A stretch of 64,000 nucleotides of DNA from Oxyruncus cristatus (Eukaryota > Chordata > Aves > Passeriformes > Cotingidae), in the NCBI GenBank assembly GCA_013399855.1, contig VXAY01002113.1, forward strand, positions 2,420,250-2,484,249, written 5' to 3'. The notes below the pieces were generated by a model. It was not told where the DNA came from, ran no database searches, and saw nothing but the letters and a program-made list of their open reading frames with translations. Every line of letters starts with the position of its first letter. The stretch's first letter is position 1. A program made the translations under genes and the position numbers. This document shows, piece after piece, positions 62,301 through 64,000 of the stretch.

Positions 62301-62689
62301 GTCTGTTCCAGTGATGTAGAAATGTGACATGATAGCCTCTGTTTCTAGAAAGCAGATACTGAAATAAATAAGAGATTAAATCCTGGGGATCAGCAGCCAT
62401 TCAGAGTGTCTGATCCAAACTGCTTTTATGACCTGGCAAATGACGCTTCTCTTCTGCACCAGGGCAGCTGTTGAAGTTAAAACCTCTACTCTCTTCCCTT
62501 CAGCCATCCTCTTCTGGCAATCTGGGACATGGTGCCTTCCCATGACGGAAAGGAAATGGCTTAAATTCTCAAGGGGAGCCGTATGCCTTTGAGAAGAGGC
62601 ACTGGCACAGGTACTCCTGGTAGCCTGGCTCGGTAGCGCGTCAGAGCTCCCAGGTGCATCTGTTCTGTCTGAGTCTCCGTTGGGTTTTT

Positions 62690-63160
62690 TAGCTGATTGG
62701 GAAAGGGACGCGGCATCCGCTTGTGCCGGTTCACAGATGCTGCAGTATCGCAGGCAGCCCAGCGGGTGCAGGCCGGGCGAGGATGGGAGCGCAGATGGTT
62801 TAATGGAGATTATCCCAGTTGGAAACGTGCTTGTGCAGTGAATAAAATGAGCGGGCTCGCGGGCGCTTACTGTCCATCTTCAGGAGGGGACAATGTCACC
62901 CCGGCCCGACGCTCTGATCAGTGACCAGAGCGGGGCTGGGCTGCAGCTGCGGGAGGCTGTGCAGGGGGGTGAGGAGGAGGTAGTCTGAGGACACACGCAC
63001 AATTGCTCAGTGCCAGCAGAACTTAATCGGCAAATGCGAGGGCTGTGCCGATAAGTGTTGATGTAGATCCCGTCTGCCGCGGCGCGGTGCTGCCTTCCCG
63101 ACCCGCTCCAGCTCCGGGCTGGAGTGCCGCGCTTTGTGCCGCCGGTGTACGTGCTCTGCT
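62690..63160. promoter_or_regulatory. Intronic CpG-rich patch in TMEM104
   Basis: CpG words such as GGGACGCGGC, GGCCGGGCGAGG and CCGCGGCGCGGTG cluster here, while both flanks are AT-rich. It could be an internal promoter or regulatory island, or a GC-biased patch with no role. Confidence 0.35.
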
Positions 63161-64000
63161 TCCCTCCTCAGCCTTTCTCCTTCCCAGCTGTGCCTTCACC
63201 CTGCTCTGGGTAAAGGTAGCTCTGATTTTTGTTGTCAAAACAGATCTTTCCACATGTGTTTATCGGCTGGTTCAGCACGCGGTGCTTTTGTGGCCTGTCT
63301 AAGGTTGCCTTCTGGCCTCTGTAGCTTTTCTTTTTTTTTTTTTTGTGGGTTTTTTTTGCTTTTTTGCCTCCCAGCAGCGCTATGAGAGGAGCCCTCATGG
63401 CAGTACTTGAACATCCATGCTTGATCTAAGCTGTCTCTTGCCAACTGGGAGCTGGAGCAACAGAGCTGGAGCAGTGCTGCGAGCAGAGTGCTGCTTCCAA
63501 AGGCACCTGGGTTTGCTCTGCCGTTCCCTTTGCTGCAAGTGCTTTTCCTCTGCCCTGCCTTCCTCAGCTGTGCCCTGCAGCAGCATCCGGTAATAAATGG
63601 GTCACAGCTGCTATCTCCTGGATATTTATTCTTACAGGTCTCAGTGTCTAGAGACCTTGAGAACCAGTGGTGGGGAAGGAAGCTGCCTCACTGGCTGGAG
63701 CTGGAGCAGGGAGGGCTGAGTTCACAGCACTTTAATGAAAAAGGTCTGGGGTGTTTGTCCTGGGCTCCCAGAGTGAGCCAGTAAAAAGGAAGAAAAGCCG
63801 ATGGAAGTTTATCCTGATGGTGTGAAGCCATCACCTTGTTTAAATAAATTGCTTAAACTGTAGCATTGTTGTGTTCTAGGTTACCTCAGCTTGCAGTAAG
63901 GATGCATCAGGACTGGGGCACTATTAGCATGTCACCCTGCATATCCTATAAGAAGTTATTCATGGTAAGACCTTCTTGCCAAAAATACTGCGTTATATTC

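Larger units (their letters stand above)
58882..64000 (+). other. TMEM104: TMEM104 intron 7, running off the window
   Basis: No exon continuing the TMEM104 protein is seen in this 5.1 kb. The stretch is mostly AT-rich, with a T-run near 63330-63360. A GC- and CpG-rich island at about 62690-63160 stands out from the surroundings. Confidence 0.65.

Overview
The window is vertebrate, almost certainly avian, nuclear DNA. Genes are split by GT-AG introns, promoters lie in CpG-rich patches, and three CR1-type retroposon 3' ends (the typical bird LINE) are present. Three assembly gaps fall in the GC-richest places. Gene order and orientation match the human 17q25 block CD300 cluster / RAB37 / NHERF1 (SLC9A3R1) / NAT9 / TMEM104. 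The species cannot be told from the sequence.

Layout. 1-6300 (minus strand): two neighbouring CD300-like immune receptors. The downstream one has an Ser/Thr-rich stalk, an uncharged membrane segment and a tail with two ITIM-type tyrosine motifs, so it looks inhibitory; it runs off the left edge. The upstream one has a lysine inside its membrane segment and no tail tyrosine, so it looks activating. 6.3-17.4 kb: no recognisable gene; it holds a short minisatellite, a CR1 scrap, a group of GATA motifs and a CpG island with a gap. 17.4-27.7 kb (plus): RAB37, with two different versions of the exon that carries the P-loop and switch I. 29.5-40.2 kb (plus): NHERF1. Its promoter holds three evenly spaced octamer motifs, CCAAT and TATA, preceded by a 25-bp minisatellite; exon 1 (PDZ1) is hidden in a 664-base gap. 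42.7-45.8 kb (minus): NAT9, complete. 45.8-46.8 kb: CpG-rich, probably bidirectional NAT9/TMEM104 promoter with a 522-base gap. 48.0-64 kb (plus): the first seven coding exons of TMEM104, which continues past the right edge.

The genes are not one pathway. CD300 receptors and RAB37 are both linked to myeloid and mast-cell biology (surface signalling and granule release). NHERF1 is an epithelial PDZ scaffold, NAT9 a GNAT-fold acetyltransferase, and TMEM104 a membrane protein of the amino-acid-transporter fold. Reading frames were rebuilt by eye across splice sites; exon phases agree through every gene given here, which is the main support for the boundaries.
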